From Marisediminicola antarctica (GTDB taxonomy: Bacteria; Actinomycetota; Actinomycetes; Actinomycetales; Microbacteriaceae), in NCBI RefSeq assembly GCF_009930795.1, contig NZ_CP017146.1:2356001-2420000 (forward strand): a stretch of DNA of 64,000 nt, given 5' to 3'. The notes under the pieces were generated by a model that made no database searches, was not told the DNA's origin, and was given only the letters and a program-made list of their open reading frames with translations. The translations under genes were made by a program, and so were the position numbers. Positions 62,266 through 64,000 of this stretch are shown in pieces. Within the stretch, counting starts at the first letter, position 1; the number at the start of each line of letters is the position of its first letter.

Positions 62266-63621
62266 ATGGTCACCCCCGAACCCACCGCATCCTCTGCCGC
62301 GCTGTCGGCCGACACCGATGAAAACGGCGTCGCACTCGACGAGACCGCGATCATCGCGCGAGACCTCATCCGGTTCGACACCACCAACTACGGTGAGGGC
62401 AGATCCAACGGCGAGGCGGATGCCGCGGAGTACCTCGAGGCAAAACTCGTGGCCCTTGGCCTCACGCCGCAGATGTTCGAGTCCGCCCCCGGGCGCGTTT
62501 CTGTCGTTGCCCGTGTGGAGGGTGCGAATCCGGATGCCGATGCGCTGGTCCTGCACGGGCACACCGACGTCGTGCCGGCCGACCCGGCGAACTGGAGCGT
62601 CGACCCGTTCGGCGGCCTGATCAAGGACGGACTTCTCTGGGGTCGCGGTGCCGTCGACATGAAGGACATGGACGCGATGATGATCACCGCGCTCGGCGAC
62701 ATCCTCGGCAGCGGCCGCCAGCCGGCCCGCGACATCATCGTCGGCTACTTCGCCGATGAGGAGGACGGGGGACGGCTCGGATCGCACTACCTGGTGCGCG
62801 AGCATCCGGAACTCTTCGCCGGCGCGACCGAGGCGATCAGCGAGGTCGGCGGGTACTCGATCACCCTCAACGGAACCCGCGCCTACCTGCTGCAGACCGG
62901 GGAGAAGGCCCTCATCTGGGTCAAGCTGATCTCCCGCGGCAGCGCCTCGCACGGATCCCGCGTGATGCACAACAACGCGATCACCAAGCTCGCCGAGGCC
63001 GTCGCGACGCTCGGCCGCGAACCGTGGCCGCTGCGCCTGACCGACACGACCACCGAGCTCATCGGCGAGCTCGCCCGCATCCTGGAGCAGGATCCGCAGA
63101 AAGTCGGCCCCGACGAGCTCGTCCTCGCGACGGGCACGGCGGGCGGGTTCATCCAGGGGGCGCTGCGCACCACCACGAACCCGACGATGCTGACCGCCGG
63201 GTACAAGCACAACGTGATCCCCGACACTGCCGAGGCGCTCATCGACATCCGTGCGCTGCCGGGGGAGGAGGATGCCGTGCTCGCCCGGGTGCGGGAGCTG
63301 ATCGGCCCCGACATCGAGATCCAGATCATGCACCAGGACATCGGGCTCGAAACGGCGTTCTCCGGCCCGCTCGTGGACGCGATGACGAACGCACTCGGCA
63401 CCCACGACCCCGGCGCGCCCGTGCTGCCGTACATGCTCAGCGGCGGCACCGACAACAAGGCACTCTCGCTGCTCGGGATCAAGGGATACGGCTTCGCGCC
63501 GCTCAAGCTGCCCGCGGAACTCGACTTCCCTGGCATGTTCCACGGCGTCGACGAACGGGTGCCCCTCGACGCACTAGTGTTTGGCAGGCAGGTGCTGACG
63601 GACCTGCTCCTCGACTATTAG
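62266..63621 (+). CDS. M20-family zinc peptidase (dipeptidase/deacylase)
   Basis: A 451-residue M20 metallopeptidase. The metal site appears as VLHGHTDVVP (His and catalytic Asp), GRGAVDMKD (bridging Asp) and FADEEDGG (catalytic Glu pair); the dimerisation domain follows, with the SRGSASHGSR His. Such enzymes hydrolyse dipeptides or N-acyl amino acids. An in-frame GTG at 62257 is an alternative start; the ATG at 62266 has GGGAGG immediately upstream, unusually close, so the start is uncertain. It reads away from tRNA-Leu and 15 bp later comes uppP. Confidence 0.88.
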   Translation: MVTPEPTASSAALSADTDENGVALDETAIIARDLIRFDTTNYGEGRSNGEADAAEYLEAKLVALGLTPQMFESAPGRVSVVARVEGANPDADALVLHGHTDVVPADPANWSVDPFGGLIKDGLLWGRGAVDMKDMDAMMITALGDILGSGRQPARDIIVGYFADEEDGGRLGSHYLVREHPELFAGATEAISEVGGYSITLNGTRAYLLQTGEKALIWVKLISRGSASHGSRVMHNNAITKLAEAVATLGREPWPLRLTDTTTELIGELARILEQDPQKVGPDELVLATGTAGGFIQGALRTTTNPTMLTAGYKHNVIPDTAEALIDIRALPGEEDAVLARVRELIGPDIEIQIMHQDIGLETAFSGPLVDAMTNALGTHDPGAPVLPYMLSGGTDNKALSLLGIKGYGFAPLKLPAELDFPGMFHGVDERVPLDALVFGRQVLTDLLLDY

Positions 63622-63636
63622 AACGGCTCTCACCGC

Positions 63637-64000
63637 GTGAGTTTCATCGAAGCGATCATTCTCGGACTGCTCCAGGGGCTCACCGAATTCCTCCCGATCT
63701 CCTCCAGCGCGCACCTGCGCATCGCGGGGGAGTTCCTACCCTCGGCGACCGATCCGGGTGCGACGTTCACCGCCATCACCCAGCTCGGCACCGAGGCCGC
63801 GGTGCTGCTGTACTTCTGGGGCGACATCAGCCGCATCATCGGCAAATGGTTCCGCCACTTCGGCTCCGGCGCGAGCCGCGGCGGCCGCGGCGTGGCCATC
63901 GAGAAGAACGATCCCGATGTGCGGTTGGGGTGGCTCATCATCATCGGCACCATTCCGATCGTGCTCGTGGGCTACTTCCTGCAGGACACGATCCGCGGGG
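63637..64000 (+). CDS. uppP: Undecaprenyl-diphosphate phosphatase UppP (BacA), N-terminal part
   Basis: The first 121 residues of UppP, cut by the window end. The family signatures are visible: [20 protein letters not shown] at the N-terminus and a second hydrophobic segment [15 protein letters not shown]. The enzyme recycles the lipid carrier for cell-wall synthesis and gives bacitracin tolerance. The GTG at 63637 is the start, 15 bp after the peptidase stop, so the two may share a transcript. Confidence 0.95.
   Translation, partial: MSFIEAIILGLLQGLTEFLPISSSAHLRIAGEFLPSATDPGATFTAITQLGTEAAVLLYFWGDISRIIGKWFRHFGSGASRGGRGVAIEKNDPDVRLGWLIIIGTIPIVLVGYFLQDTIRG

Overview
The window is high-GC chromosomal DNA from an actinobacterium, most likely a member of the Microbacteriaceae. 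This rests on frequent GTG/TTG starts, an actinobacterial gene repertoire, small lipoproteins and TM2/coiled-coil surface proteins. The ends look like core genome: a beta-carbonic anhydrase, a MoxR/VWA pair and a thiamine-diphosphate oxidase on the left; a tRNA-Leu(GAG), an M20 peptidase and the start of uppP on the right. Almost everything between is accessory DNA assembled by repeated recombination.

Layout. 1-6.4 kb: core metabolism, ending in a truncated GMC oxidoreductase. 6.6-7.0 kb: a broken 3' end of a type I restriction gene (hsdR) followed by a 66-bp palindromic repeat. 7.1-9.3 kb: a MerR-type regulator diverging, over a textbook 19-bp-spacer operator/promoter, from a small thioredoxin-like protein and a flavin disulfide-reductase homologue. 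9.4-15.2 kb: a polyamine-type ABC importer operon with a divergent GntR regulator and a Cache-domain protein. 15.3-16.4 kb: a degenerate transposase tail, an orphaned lipoprotein, a second broken hsdR tail and a second copy of the 66-bp repeat.

16.7-50.5 kb is a defence-type island. It contains a possible PD-(D/E)XK nuclease; a four-gene cluster (lipoprotein, membrane protein, Glu/Pro-repeat protein, conjugation-type DNA-pumping ATPase) that matches no defence or secretion system I can name; an ApeA-like HEPN protein; a SIR2-STAND protein; a Druantia type III-like DruH/DruE pair; three membrane-anchored proteins; and a complete type I restriction-modification operon preceded by a fusion protein that looks like a decayed methylase plus specificity subunit.

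50.5-62 kb holds small lipoproteins, helicase-associated-domain proteins, an orphan antitoxin-like protein, a shortened transposase homologue, a metallophosphoesterase, an 808-bp direct duplication that flanks a CPBP protease module fused in frame, and a putative mobile element made of an HTH regulator, a tyrosine recombinase and a DDE-type transposase-like protein. That element ends about 140 bp from the 3' end of the tRNA-Leu gene.

The strongest candidates for something undescribed are (i) the HTH/tyrosine-recombinase/DDE two-enzyme element, of which related full, shortened and degenerate copies occur three times here; (ii) the 18.9-24.6 kb membrane/ATPase cluster; and (iii) the duplication-flanked module swap on the helicase-associated-domain protein. 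Family assignments are from motif reading only; no database search was possible.
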